A stretch of 64,000 nt of DNA from NCBI GenBank assembly GCA_033964015.1, contig CM066916.1:11448501-11512500 (forward strand), in the 5' to 3' direction. The translations under genes were made by a program, and so were the position numbers. Under the pieces are notes generated by a model. The model searched no databases. It was not told the origin of the DNA and worked only from the letters and a program-made list of their open reading frames with translations. Source of the stretch: Scolanthus callimorphus (lineage: Eukaryota > Cnidaria > Anthozoa > Actiniaria > Edwardsiidae). This document shows, piece by piece, positions 26,501 to 37,023 of this stretch. Positions within the stretch are counted from its first letter, which is position 1, and each line of letters opens with the position of its first letter.

Positions 26501-29500
26501 ACCAAGCATGTTTGAACTCGTTCAACGATAATAGAGCCTTACAAGAGAGCCTCGCCGTCGCCAAACAAGAAATTGAAAGGCTCGAAGAGGCAGTTCACAA
26601 AGATCGCAGCGACATCTCAGAGCTGAAGAGATACCTGGTAGAGTCGGAGAAGAAGAAGACAAAGCTTGAGGAGGAAGTCAAACGGTTACGTCGGCGCTTG
26701 GAGAATTTCAAGCAAAAGAGCATCGAAATGGAAAGACAAAAAGATAACGAGCTTTGCGATCTCAAAGGTGAGAGGGCGGTGCTGGAGAAGGAGCAGTGGG
26801 AGTTAAAAGAAGCGATGGAAGAGGTACGCGCGAATCTGAAGGGAGTTGAAGAGGAGAGAGATCGTTACGCCGAAGATCTCGATGGGTCAAGAAAGCAAGT
26901 TGTAGATGCCAAGAACCAGATCAAGAGCATGCAGAACCAGCTTGATGAGCTACAGGATAAATTACTGCAGATGAAGAAGAAGGTGTTTGAGCTCGAAACA
27001 AACGAAAAATGTGCGCAACAACTGCTACAAGAGCGCGAGAAAGAACTGAACGCAAGAGAAGAAAAGAGTCAGGAGCTACAAAAGCTTTATGAAGCGACAA
27101 ACCAGAAGAAGATTGAACTATACACGAAGACTGCAACAGCAGAAGAGAAGGTCGGTCAGCTCGAGAATATTCGTAAAGAGAACGTTTTAGAACACACCGC
27201 ACTTAGAGATGAAGTCCGCGCTCTCAATAACAGAATAACCGATCAAGAGCGCAAACTGGCGCGCACAGAGAAAGATCTAGAGGAGGCCACTGAGCGAAAT
27301 GAAGAGCTTGAAATCCAGCGCGGAAGTTTACAGGCAAGTAACGAAATCCTGAAACACCAAGTTGAATCAACGAGAACAGAAAACAAAGGCCTAAAAGACT
27401 CTCTGGACAAGATTACAGAAGATAACATGAATCTTTCTAAGGTGCTAACAGATAAGTCAACCGAGAAAGAGAATCTAGAAACCGAGAAGAAATCGCTGTT
27501 ATATGAGAAGAACCGAGGTCAGGATCTACTGGATACGAGTGAAAAAGAACTACGCGCAGCGGAAGATAATTTAGTGAAGTCCTTCCAGGAGAATGAAGCC
27601 CTCAAGCGACAAATGTTAAAAGTACAGAGCACCTCATGCGCCGATTCCGTCAAGCTTCAAACAGAGATGGGAAAACTGAAGTCCGAACTAGAGTCTATAA
27701 AGAAGGACTTAGCAGATAAAGTGAAGGAATACAATGATCTGTTCACCAAGTCAAGAGTGGTCGAGAAAGAGAACGAGTTCCTGAAGAAGGAGTTAGGAGA
27801 TACGCACTCGCGCGAAGCAGAGTTAAAACTGGATTACACTTCTACGAATAGCAAACTACAGAGTTACGTCCTCGAGCGCGAATGCTGGGAACGCGAAGTC
27901 AAGACGGTGTTGACAGAGATCGAGCATCAGAAGAACGCCAACGCTACCAAAGAACAGCGGTTGGAGCGACTGCGCATGCGATACGAGCAGGAGATCGGGT
28001 TCCTGAGTCAGCGAGTCACTGCGCTTGAAAGAGAGTTACGAGTTGTACAAGAGGCGGGCGAGCAGCAGAGACACGCGGATGAGATCGCAGCGAAACTTGC
28101 CATCGAAGCCAAGGTGAGAAAAATCGAATTTATCAATATACGGCTAGCTGCTAGAGCGGATTTCACCACAGTGGTAAAGTGATCTGAAACTATTAAGTCA
28201 TTCTCTTTGTTGGCTGTTCATTATGAAACTTAAGTGTATTTTTACATTATTGTTATTCGTGAAGATAAGTTTTTGCACGAGAAATATCCTGGTATTTAAT
28301 TTCGCTGATAGCTTCATTCCCACCGACGTTTTCTTTCTTATTTTCACTAAAAAATGTTTTTAGTTTTTTCTCGCACAAATTGTTGGGTTCGCACCTTTCC
28401 CTATATACCCAGCAACATACGGGCATAAAACACCAGTACGAATCTCTTGTGGTCACGTGTTCTCCTTTTTTCAGTTTTTCTTTTCTTTTTGGGAAGCACG
28501 CAATTGCAAAACCGAGATCGCGAGACCTGAAAGTCACCTGTTCTTTATGCCCGAAGTTTTCGTGCCCACCCTGCATAGGGGATTCACATGAAGTATGTAG
28601 GGTCATAGGGCCATTCCATTTTTTAGCCGCACCCCTCCCTATAGAAGAAGTTTTCCTAGGGGGTATAGCAAAATGGCCATTTCCGAGGGGGTCAAACTGA
28701 AAGAAAGGCTCTTCCGTGGGTTTTTCCGAGGGGTATAATAAGAAAAAGCCTCTTCCGTGGGGTACAATAAAAAAATAACCTCTTTCGTGGGTTTTTCCGA
28801 GGGGGTGCAATCCAAAAAGGGCTCTTTTTTCCGAGGGGGTTACTAAAGAAAATGAGCTCTTTCATAGGGGGGGTTCGGCTTAAAAATGGAATGGCCCAAC
28901 GAAATGTGCTTTTGATCAAAGCGCACTATAAATTAAGAAATTATTATTATTATATTTACCTTAAACATCCTTTGTTCTCTTGTTCTCTCCTAAGGACATG
29001 GAAATCGACAACCTGCGCATGCGTCTACATGCTACCCAGTACGCAGCGAGCGATCGTAGTACAGTTGTAGATCAGATGAAGGGGCAACTAGACGAGAGGA
29101 CGAGACAGATTACCGACCTGATGGAACAGATGAGAGTTCTGAAGGACAGTTATCACCTGGAACTCGCCAGCGTACAAGCCGACCTCAAGTGCTCGCAGAT
29201 GGAAAACCTGCTGAAAATCAAAAGAGGTGAGGTTTAGAATGTGTTCACATGAATGGGAATGGACAATTCCAGCTATAACGCACGTGACCAAGGAAACCAA
29301 TAGACACTGTGTATTTGTTTTTGTTTTTTCACATTCTGTTTGGATGACAAAACAAAGACTCCAAGACCTCAACCTGGAGCGTGTAGAAAACGCAAATATG
29401 GTTTACTTCCGACAGTCATCTGAAATCCACTCTATAGCCAATAGTCGAGAGAAAATCAGTGGAACTTTATTTGTAATTTGGTTACAGGATTTTTTAATAA

Positions 29501-30050
29501 ATAAAATTTTACATTTTTGACTAGCGGAAAAGCAAAGCCAAAAATCAGCATGGTTTTTGCCCTGCTAGCAGTCCTTTTTTCTCTGTATTTCACTGGGCTG
29601 AGAGTCACGAGAAAAGAGGCCTCTGCTAGCAGGCTAGCTTGGCTTCAGCTGTAAGTGATAAATAATGCTTTCTTGGGAACTTGGAGATTGTATACTTAAG
29701 TTGAGGTCACTCAAAGAAGGCATTGCACTCATTGGCCAATTTCCAAACAACTTTTATTGAAATACCGGTAGTTGTAAATTTCTAAATAATGATGACAATC
29801 AATCCTTCTTTCAGACATGGGAAGTGACAGCACTTTCAAAACAAGTCAAGACACCGTTAGCGATCTGCTAGAGGCCATCAAAGGCAGCCGAAAGGAATCA
29901 GAGCGCCTGCGCAAGCTATTAGCCAATAAGATGAAGGAAATGAAGTCCCTCAAAAAACACATCCTGTCCGAGCGAACCAGCCCACGGCCTGGGCCCAAGT
30001 CATATGCCTTATATGGCAGGGACAAGCTTGCCGACATAAGCGTAGATTAG
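12404..30050 (+). CDS. Giant coiled-coil protein, four coding exons (about 4,037 aa)
   Basis: Four exons join in frame: 12402-17522, 21587-28113, 28995-29226 and 29815-30050 (stop TAG). Junctions are GT-AG with phases 1, 0 and 1. The start is taken as ATG 12404 because a pyrimidine-rich acceptor ends at 12401, so an upstream 5'UTR exon is likely; ATG 12380, eight codons earlier, would then be intronic. Residues 1 to about 450 are serine-rich and look disordered. The rest is mostly Glu/Lys/Leu heptad coiled coil, interrupted by serine-rich or Gly-Gln-Glu-Asp-rich spacers. No motor, kinase, calponin-homology, GRIP or transmembrane segment is visible. I do not recognise the family. By architecture it could be a centrosomal, Golgi or cytoskeletal scaffold (inference). 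The next gene is convergent and lies 6.5 kb downstream. Confidence 0.85.
16283..16490 (+). repeat. Five-copy GQED spacer inside the coiled-coil protein
   Basis: Residues about 1294-1361 contain five spaced variants of an 8-residue motif: DQGREDKK, DHGQEDNA, EQGQEDNE, EHGQEDTK and AQGQQDNK. They are separated by Ser/Thr/Pro-rich linkers. This breaks the heptad pattern and is probably a flexible hinge (inference). Confidence 0.7.
16775..17410 (+). repeat. 106-residue tandem duplication in the coiled coil
   Basis: Residues starting at nt 16775 (L.EEN..LK.Q) and at nt 17093 (LAEEND.LK.QI) align over about 90 residues, both ending in an E-(M/I)-(K/R)-LT motif. Shared anchors include LQQEL/VQQEL, KCM.LE/KCSLLE, and TDDLSF/VDDLTF. 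The period is 318 nt. Confidence 0.7.
17777..17901. mobile_element. MITE with ACACGGTGGC ends
   Basis: TTACACGGTGGC and GCCACCGTGTATAA flank inverted TTTTATTTTCTCG/CGAAAATAAAA blocks. Confidence 0.75.
17991..18195. mobile_element. MITE with AGGGCTC ends
   Basis: AGGGCTCAAATTTGCGAC at the left; GCAAATTTGCAATC and GAGCCCT at the right; multiple TTGCGAC/GTCGC motifs between. Confidence 0.6.
18525..18612. repeat. Short palindromic repeat, copy 1
   Basis: GGTGACTATA and TTCACTTGAGTGATTAC bracket CGACCAATCAACGCACGGAA; same layout at 42752-42836. Confidence 0.55.
20096..20259 (+). repeat. Truncated copy of the 60434-60712 element
   Basis: Shares AAACCATTTTGGTTGATTT, GTGGCCGAATCCAGCGTTTT and GCGTAGCAATGCATACAGT with the copy at 60540-60712; lacks the left terminal repeat. 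Confidence 0.75.
21039..21282. mobile_element. MITE, TAGAGC family (244 bp)
   Basis: Ends TAGAGCAGATTTCACATGAC and CATCTGAAATCCGCTCTA; several CCAATCA/TGATTGG boxes inside. Intron 1 of the coiled-coil gene, about 300 bases before the acceptor. Confidence 0.85.
21587..28113 (+). CDS. Coiled-coil gene, exon 2 (residues 1707-3882)
   Basis: This 6.5-kb open exon completes the split codon from exon 1 and ends AAG before GTGAGA at 28114. It is almost continuous Glu/Lys/Leu coiled coil. Serine-rich breaks occur near nt 22260-22400 (SPDSALGISLESLGDIS, then SGPNSPNSDVSD) and near nt 26390-26470 (SSPLLTSSDDEMD), dividing the rod into three coil segments. The non-repetitive stretch after the second break (VKEVVASFHQACLNSF) is the least coil-like part and may be a folded or binding motif. 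Confidence 0.88.
28114..28994 (+). other. Intron 2 of the coiled-coil gene
   Basis: 881 nt. Contains the foldback element 28608-28897; the rest shows nothing recognisable. Confidence 0.75.
28608..28897. mobile_element. Foldback element with GGGCCATTCCA ends
   Basis: GGGCCATTCCATTTTTTAGC and complement GGAATGGCCC; interior has repeated TCTTCCGTGGGTTTTTCCGA units. Confidence 0.75.
28995..29226 (+). CDS. Coiled-coil gene, exon 3
   Basis: Follows acceptor CTAAG at 28994 and begins with Asp-Met-Glu-Ile in phase 0. It ends in phase 1 before GTGAGG at 29227. It encodes further coil (DQMKGQLDERTRQI, LMEQMRVLKDSYHLEL), continuing the rod of exon 2. Confidence 0.8.
29227..29814 (+). other. Intron 3 of the coiled-coil gene
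   Basis: 588 nt. A degenerate MITE of the TAGAGC family (29235-29434) begins eight bases after the donor. Nothing else recognised. Confidence 0.7.
29235..29434. mobile_element. MITE, TAGAGC family, degenerate
   Basis: Left end TAGAATGTGTTCACATGA, right end CAGTCATCTGAAATCCACTC. Starts eight bases after the coiled-coil exon 3 donor. Confidence 0.55.
29815..30050 (+). CDS. Coiled-coil gene, exon 4 and stop
   Basis: Acceptor TTTCAG at 29814. It completes the split Asp codon and runs MGSDSTFKTSQDTVSDL, then a last basic coil (ESERLRKLLANKMKEMKSLK), and ends with a Pro/Arg tail and TAG. There is no membrane anchor or GRIP domain at the C-terminus, which argues against classical golgins. Confidence 0.8.
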
Positions 30051-30644
30051 TCACATGATTTACTCATATATATTTACCAAAAGGGAGGGAGGGATGAAGC
30101 AAAATATTTTTACAAGTTAAAACTAAAATCTGTTTATAAAAAGACAATACGTATGTATACATATTATATATACTCAGGGGCAAATTAGATTTCTAATTTT
30201 CCCTGAAATACTGTGTGAATTTCCTATAATCGATCCAAGTTGTAGCACTCTCAGGAGTTTCTTAGTATTAAAGAATAATATATTTTTTATATATATATTT
30301 TTGCATTATCACATTTCGTACCCTACATGATAAAGAAAGTTTCTATGGTGTTGAGAAACAATTTGCGTTGCGCGCCGATTATTCTGGGCATGAATGACCA
30401 AAATTTAAGTGGACATTTTCTTTACAAGGTTAATTTTTTAGCTTTATTTTCTTTATTCAAGGTGCAAATTAGGCGGGAAAGCAAAAGTGCACCGCAACAG
30501 TTTCATGCCAGAATCAATGGATGTACGCCATGTATTCCTGTCATCTGGCCAAAAGAAGAAAAGCAAATGCTGCATTCTTCAGAGAAACCTATTCTCGGGC
30601 ACTGCAAAATGACGGAACTATGATTCAAGTTAGTAGTAAAACTA

Positions 30645-30807
30645 TACACCTTTTTCCAAAATGGCTGACTGGCCCTTGATGTCTCGTTCTCATTAAATTA
30701 TCCTTTTGTTTTATATTCACTCAAGCTCAAAGACAAAAGATAATTTCATGAGAGTGAGGCAAGAAGGGCCAATGGAACAAAAAGTTGCCATTTTGGAAAA
30801 AGGTGTA
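30645..30807. mobile_element. MITE with TACACCTTTTTCCAAAATGG ends
   Basis: Perfect inverted ends of 20 bases next to TA on the left and TTA on the right; inverted CTCTCAT/AAAAGATAAT blocks inside. Confidence 0.85.
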
Positions 30808-31584
30808 TTACATTGCATGGTAAAAATAACTGCGTGAGTAAAACCAGTGTTAGCATAGTAGTTAACACTCAGATAAGTTGTTTTAGCTTTGTTTATCCAG
30901 TCATAAAAATATTTGCAAAAGTGTGCACAACATCCCATCTATATACCATGATCAGCTATGTAAAGTGTGTATAAAAGAAATAAAAAGATTTTGAAATAAT
31001 ATGTGTTATATCTCCAGTTCATATGAAATGGCAGAAGCAAGAACTTGTGTGTGTGGGAGGAGATAAGGGCATCAAGATTGCTGAAAAAAAAAATGTGGAG
31101 CTAAAATTGGTTGTCATAATCTCATCTGTGAAAGGCCCAGAAAAGCCGCTGTAACCATACTCTTGAATAAGGTCCTGCACACTTGGGGTAATATTAATTT
31201 TGAAAATATCAGGTCATTTGCTTTTTTATGTAGCCCTTTGGTGGGTTTCCGGGCAAGGACAAGGACATGGCAAGACTGAAACCTATTATAGGGATTGACA
31301 GGAATTTTTAAAAGGTTCAGACAATCATACTCGGGAATGTCCCCCTTCCCCTGGATGGCCCCCTTACCCAATCTTGGCCCCCAAATATGGACTGTACCGC
31401 TTATGTCTCACCCTGATAACCTGGGATTTTGGCATAATAATTTAGCAACCTGGGTGTATATATAACAAAAAAATGAGTTTCTTTGACATGGAACTTGGCC
31501 ACCCAAACCAGGGCCCCTGCAAGGGGTGGTGTATCCAGAGGGGGTGCTCAGGAAGGCTAGGGCAGCTTGCTACACCTCCTCTAC

Positions 31585-31736
31585 TGGGGCGGATCCATGA
31601 TTTTGAAAAGGGGGGTGCGTTTTCGGTCTAAAGAGCCGGAATTGTCATTGGACTGCTAAAACCTGCCTTTAGGCCTGCATTTTGGCGTTTTAAACCATTT
31701 TTATGTCACAAAAGGGGGTGCGTCCGCACCAAAAGC

Positions 31737-31783
<47 letters not shown>

Positions 31784-31800
31784 TGGATCCGCCACTGCTC
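31585..31800. repeat. Element with 46-base poly-C run
   Basis: GGCGGATCCATGATTTT and CTGGATCCGCC form inverted ends. C run spans 31738-31783. Confidence 0.7.
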
Positions 31801-32931
31801 TAGGCAAATTATGTCTTCGCCACTGCAAACTAGATACAGAGTTGTCGCAAAACAGCGCTAATAAATTCGAGACATTGTAATAGCAAACAATGAGTAAACT
31901 TATCACCTCTGTCAGGCTCTGTGACTACTGTAAAACCCCCACGGCTAGCGACACAAATGAGAGGGCACTTTTCGGGACGAACCGGGCCAGTTTTTGACTG
32001 CGCAGTGAAACGTCAGTGAAAATACACAGTTTTTAGAAAGAACATTTCACTCACCTGTCTAAGAACTGGAGCTAGCTTGGCGACTTCTCGCCGAATCGAA
32101 TGAGTGATTCAGAAAGCCCGCCAAAACATTTGAAGTTAAAGTCTTCTAGTGCACCATAATATCCAATTTTCGGCACGAGAAATGGTACCGACACGAAAAT
32201 GGGCAGCATACTCTACCTAAGAAACCGCTCAGAGACTGTTGCCTCTGTAAAATCCGCTTTCAGGCGGTTAAAGTTCGTTTACGTTTTCAAGCGCCAGATC
32301 AAAGTTCCGGCCGCCATATTGGAAATGGCCAAAAGAGCAAAGTAACAAAACGAGGGGGAGGGGGAGGAGGTCCAAGATTGCGGCCGCGACGGAACTCTCG
32401 CATGTCTCTCATATTCCTGTATAGTTTTGAACAATTGTCCCTTTTCTTATTGCTCAACAAAGATACAACTGTTTTACAGGTTCTAAAGACCAATATCTTG
32501 TAGAAAGCGTTGGCAAGTTCCTCGTCAATTAATCCCTCGGTGCCGCGCGCGGAAGAGGCACGAAGCCGCAAGGTTGCTTTAAACTTCTAAACCTAATATT
32601 ATCTGATGATTGCTTTTGTTGATTCGAAGATTCTGTAGCCTGCGTAGCGGGACTAAAGGGAGGGAGTTCAATGGCTGACCTGACCTGACGTCCTCGCGAA
32701 CTACTCGAAGAGGCAGAATCGACAGCGTCTTTCTAGTAAAATTATGTACAATTCACTGCATATACCCTAGATTTCACAACAGGGGTGCTGCATCCTCGAG
32801 ACGACGTCCACGTGCTGTCTCTAACCTAGTCAGTAAGCAAGAGCGCTGGATCCAGGGTAAATATATGGCCATGATTACCAGGGGTGGATCCAGGAATTGT
32901 TCTTAGAGAGGGGTGATCAAAGGATAACTTT

Positions 32932-33277
32932 CGATAAAATTATACTAGATGCAAATACAAAACTAGCCCCCATCCCATATGTCGTCGGGCGGGGTGCTCG
33001 TCGGGAAAATGAGATTTCAACCCTAAAAGATACCTCTTTCAACATGGCTCTCAAATTCCATCCACAGCCTAACGCCGCACTAGCGTCTCGTATTTTCGCC
33101 GCGAACACCCTAAAAGATGCCATTTTCTGGACAATTAGCGTTTTTTTTTCGTCTTATACCTTAATTAAAAGGTACCTGTAACCCGAATTTTAACCCCTAA
33201 AAGATACGACGAGCACCCCGACGACATATGGGAGGGGGGGGCTAGTTGTTTTGTATTTGCATCTAGTATAATTTTCG
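32932..33277. mobile_element. MITE with ATTATACTAGATGCAAATAC ends
   Basis: About 70-base inverted repeats also containing CATATGTCGTCGGG and GGGGTGCTCGTCGG. Interior has CCTAAAAGATAC motifs. Confidence 0.85.
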
Positions 33278-33726
33278 CCCTGAAATCTGCTCTTTGATTA
33301 CTTGCGCTTTTCGTGTTATAAAATAAAGTGCATGGAAATTGTCTTTTCTTGTGTTAGGGAGGGACACCTAAATCAGGCTTTGCCTGACCCCCTCCTCCCT
33401 CAATTAAGATGAAAATTAAATAATGCTCAAATAAAATAAAGGCTTTTCTATTTTATTCCATATTTCATTTCCTACAAATAACTTAACATATATAGAGTTG
33501 ACACATCTTGTCGCAAACTCCATTCCTTTTTTACACCAAAAACAGCCCATGCACGCATTAATTGCGTTTCTTATATATTGAAAACTACTACAACTTATTT
33601 ACAGCTTTTTCTCGAGTGCGTTAAAATTTACCACATACAAAAATTCACGTCTGCTATCAAGGATCGTTCGAAAAAAGAACACAAATGAACGAGAAACACC
33701 CACAATAATTGCCCATTTCAAATCCA

Positions 33727-33911
33727 AGGCCGTAGCTAGAAATTTTTGACTGGGGGGGGGGGGGGGGGGGGGGGGGGGCAGGCCTTGGTCATTCTTTGTT
33801 TTTGCTGGGGGGCAAGCAGGTTTTTCCCCACATGTTGACACTAAAAAAATTACTTCGCTGGGGGGGGGGGGGGGGGGCAACTGCCCCTTTGACCCTATGC
33901 TAGCTACGGCC
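33727..33911. repeat. Foldback element with two poly-G runs
   Basis: AGGCCGTAGCTAG and CTAGCTACGGCCCT ends; G27 at 33752-33778 and G18 at 33860-33877. Confidence 0.7.
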
Positions 33912-34061
33912 CTGAAATCCTGTGATGTTTTATCTTTTGAAATGGTTCCATTATCCACGTGAAAATGCTGTATAAATTTTTAGAAAGACAGGATTTTTCA
34001 TCAATATCATTTAAATATATCACGTGGTTTGAAATGGACAATTTGCATGCGAAGGTAAAGA

Positions 34062-34217
34062 GGTCTATATTGATTTCCACAAACCTATGAAACAAAGAGT
34101 CTTAATCATAAAGAAATAGTCAAGACAACACATAGGAAAACACAATGCATATAGAGCATAATAAAGTTTGCTAACATTAAGGTGTGTTACATGGGTTTGT
34201 GGAAATCACTCTATTGA
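34062..34217. mobile_element. Possible MITE with TTTCCACAAACC ends
   Basis: ATTGATTTCCACAAACCTATG and complement-like CATGGGTTTGTGGAAATCA. Confidence 0.6.
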
Positions 34218-34633
34218 AGCGCTGGAAATAATGCACGCAAGGAAGTCTAAAAACAAATAAGAAAAAAATAGAAAAAGGTAATTTATGTTTAAAGAAATTT
34301 AAATTTAGGACGAATAAACTACATGTAAGTTCATCAAATTGGGCTGTTCCATTTAATTTCCGTTACCCTATCGAGGAACCTGCAGGTTCCTTTTAACCTT
34401 TTAAAACAGCCAATTCCAAGTTGATTGGTTTAGGAGAAGGATTAAGAAATGTAGATGGAATTGATGACATTTTAGAGAGGAAGGAAAACGGACCTGCCGC
34501 TAGTGTAGTAAAAATATCAAATTAAGACGCATGCATACGTATCAAAAGGTAAAATGTATTGTAAGTAATACTGCGCTAAGACAAAAGTTGCCGAGACAGA
34601 TTGAAATATTATACAAAGTTTTGCAATCTTTGC

Positions 34634-34765
34634 TCTACCTCCGTGTAAGAACCTGTGTATTGTTCACGAGTTGCGTCACAAAGCCTCTTTTGTGTAGAAC
34701 GAATCATGATGAAATAAGAACTGAACACAATGGTGTCCTCTGGGAATGGTTCTTACACGGAGGTA
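34634..34765. mobile_element. Short foldback with CTACCTCCGTGTAAGAACC ends
   Basis: Inverted 19-base ends; interior not recognised. Confidence 0.65.
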
Positions 34766-36121
34766 TACCCCAATCTTTGGAGCTCTGCTGCATCCCTGTG
34801 CTATTTTGGAACGGTATGTTAAACAAGGAAATCCAAATTTATCTGTTTCCCAGAGTTCTGCTTGGTAGATGACCAAATCAAAAATAATGATCTCTATTCT
34901 CCTGAACCTGAAAATTCTCTGTGAAAATGTTGAATGTTTCAAATCGGCACAGTAGAATTGCGTGACAATCACACACCGCTACGTGTTACGCATGAAACTG
35001 CCCAGAAACGTCACGAAGCCAGTAAACAATATATGTGATCTACACTACAAACATTTATTTTTCAGGCGTAATGCTAAAATTATAGGAAATAGTTCGATAG
35101 CCTTTTTATACATTTTATATTTTCAATTCATGTAGCAAAAATAAAATTCAATCTAATCGTGAAGGCATGACCATCACTTCAAGCAAATTTTTATTATTTT
35201 ACAAAATAATTCGTCCTCCGGTCACTCCTGACAATCACAAAACTGATAACGTCTGGTAGAGTTACAATTCTGCTATAAAGACAAACCGATAAACCCCTAA
35301 GAACATGTTTTGTTTTCTTGAAATCTTACCCCAACATTGAAATTACGATCACGCCCTCAAGCTTTTGCCCCAGCTTTGAATCTACGGCCACGCCCTTAAG
35401 TTGTTCCCCAAAGTGTGTACCACCTTTTCCTAAAGTAACGCGTTATATGCCGCTACTTAGTGAAAGGTCTAATGCTTAGGAAATAAGACCTAAAGGGAGC
35501 AGGAGTCTATAGAGTCTTATCTCCATTAAGAAAGGCTATCACAAAACATATTGTTTTGAGCTAAAAATAGAAACACTTTCAGACCCCTTTACTAGGTCTA
35601 TCAGACACACTGATTAAATTCGCAGTATTCAACGCGAGCTTTGTAGCGTATTTGGAGCCCATGTGCCCATCTCCCGCGCCATCCTTCTAGAAAGAGGCGA
35701 AAGGTTCATGTTTTCCATCCAAAACAATATTCGCCAGGACAAGACTTATTTCTTTTATCATTGTAGAACGTCGACCTTTTTCCGCCTCTTATCTAAAGCT
35801 CAGCAAATCGATTCTATTCTTCTATTGCAACCGAAGGCAAAGAAACTACCGAAGACGATTCTATGATCCAGACTGTGCTGTAATTGTTTATCTTTTCGCG
35901 TCCCACAGAGAGCTTCTCATCTAATCTGTACAAACAATAGCATTCACGCATGCAACGGGTCCAATACTGAAGCCACGCAAGAAACACTCAAGACTCTAAC
36001 AGTCCAGATACGGCCAAGACACCTCCGTTCCCTTTATTTTCCTCTGATAGAACATCAGTAAATAATGCTCTAATATATTGATCTATAAATCTACTCTATA
36101 ATCACTAACTATTCAAATCAG

Positions 36122-36418
36122 TTACAGCTGTTTCAGGTAACGCGCGACTTCGACGTTGCCGCCAGAGTTTGGCAGTTGGGTTTTCTGTGCTGTCCATCAA
36201 TGCAATCCGTGTCCGTGTGAGGCAATCATATCCTTACTCAGTGCATTCGATTGGCTTCCCTTGTGAAACATGTCGCGACAGAAGCCAATTCACTGCACTA
36301 GGCGAAACTAGGCAAGGATCTGATTGGCTCACAATGGTTTGATTGACTACACAGGAAAACAAAACTGCCAAAAGCTTTTGAACGCGCTGGGTCGCGTATT
36401 ACCTGAAACAGCTGTAAA
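36122..36418. mobile_element. MITE with TTACAGCTGTTTCAGGTAA ends, SLC4 3' flank
   Basis: Inverted repeats of about 90 bases (TTACAGCTGTTTCAGGTAA, TTGGCAGTT, TTTTCTGTG); begins 138 bases past the SLC4 stop, so possibly inside the 3'UTR. Confidence 0.8.
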
Positions 36419-36555
36419 TATCCACCCGGAATTAAATTGTTCAGAGGTTTCTGTATGGCGCATTTCACTACGTTTGTTCGTTGTTTTTTATTCTTCACCG
36501 GGCGGATTCCTTATTGGCGAAGAACGCTGTACCTTTTAATTCCGTATTAAGCTCC

Positions 36556-37023
36556 TTATACTTCTTTCTTATCCGACGAATCCTCGATTCCATTAGCCGA
36601 TGGCATTGTTATTTCTATTTCGGGTATGTCGTCCAGTAAAGCCTCCTTCGGGTCCACGATCGGATCTTCGTCGATCGTGGACAATTTCCGGAGCTCTACC
36701 GGATCCTCTGCGTCAGTGTCTAAATACTTCCGGTCCGATCGGAACCACAGCCCTCGGTCCTCCTCGTCACTACTGTCTTTCGAGGATTTTCTATCATGTC
36801 TGTTGTGTTTGTGTCTGTGTTTACCGTGCTTATGACCATGATGGCTGTGTTTTGGCTTAGGTTTTCTGTCTTTGTATTTTTTCACCGCGCCGTCTTTCAC
36901 AAACGATTTCCACAGAGAACTTTTTGTCATTTCATCCGTAATATTTATGGGGATATCCACTGACACGGACCCATTGGCCGGCGTCTGAGGTCCGCCATTT
37001 TCTTTCTCGCCGTCTTCTTCATC
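36556..37023 (-). CDS. SLC4 exon 17, His-rich C-terminus and stop
   Basis: Acceptor CTTTAG; 155 codons and TAA. Contains [20 protein letters not shown], then a His/Lys-rich run ([20 protein letters not shown]), then an acidic tail with [12 protein letters not shown]. The usual vertebrate PDZ-type ETSL end is absent; this protein ends KKEV. Confidence 0.85.
   Translation of the reverse strand, partial: DEEDGEKENGGPQTPANGSVSVDIPINITDEMTKSSLWKSFVKDGAVKKYKDRKPKPKHSHHGHKHGKHRHKHNRHDRKSSKDSSDEEDRGLWFRSDRKYLDTDAEDPVELRKLSTIDEDPIVDPKEALLDDIPEIEITMPSANGIEDSSDKKEV

Larger units (their letters stand above)
30051..36121. other. Convergent intergenic region
   Basis: Between the coiled-coil stop and SLC4 3' flank. 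Holds foldback/MITE elements at 30645-30807, 31585-31800, 32932-33277, 33727-33911, 34062-34217 and 34634-34765. No gene supported; remaining ORFs are short and unlike proteins. Confidence 0.65.

Noticed and set aside
28253..28919. Minus-strand open frame of 185 codons
   Set aside because: Made of the repeated units of the foldback element 28608-28897; low complexity and not protein-like.
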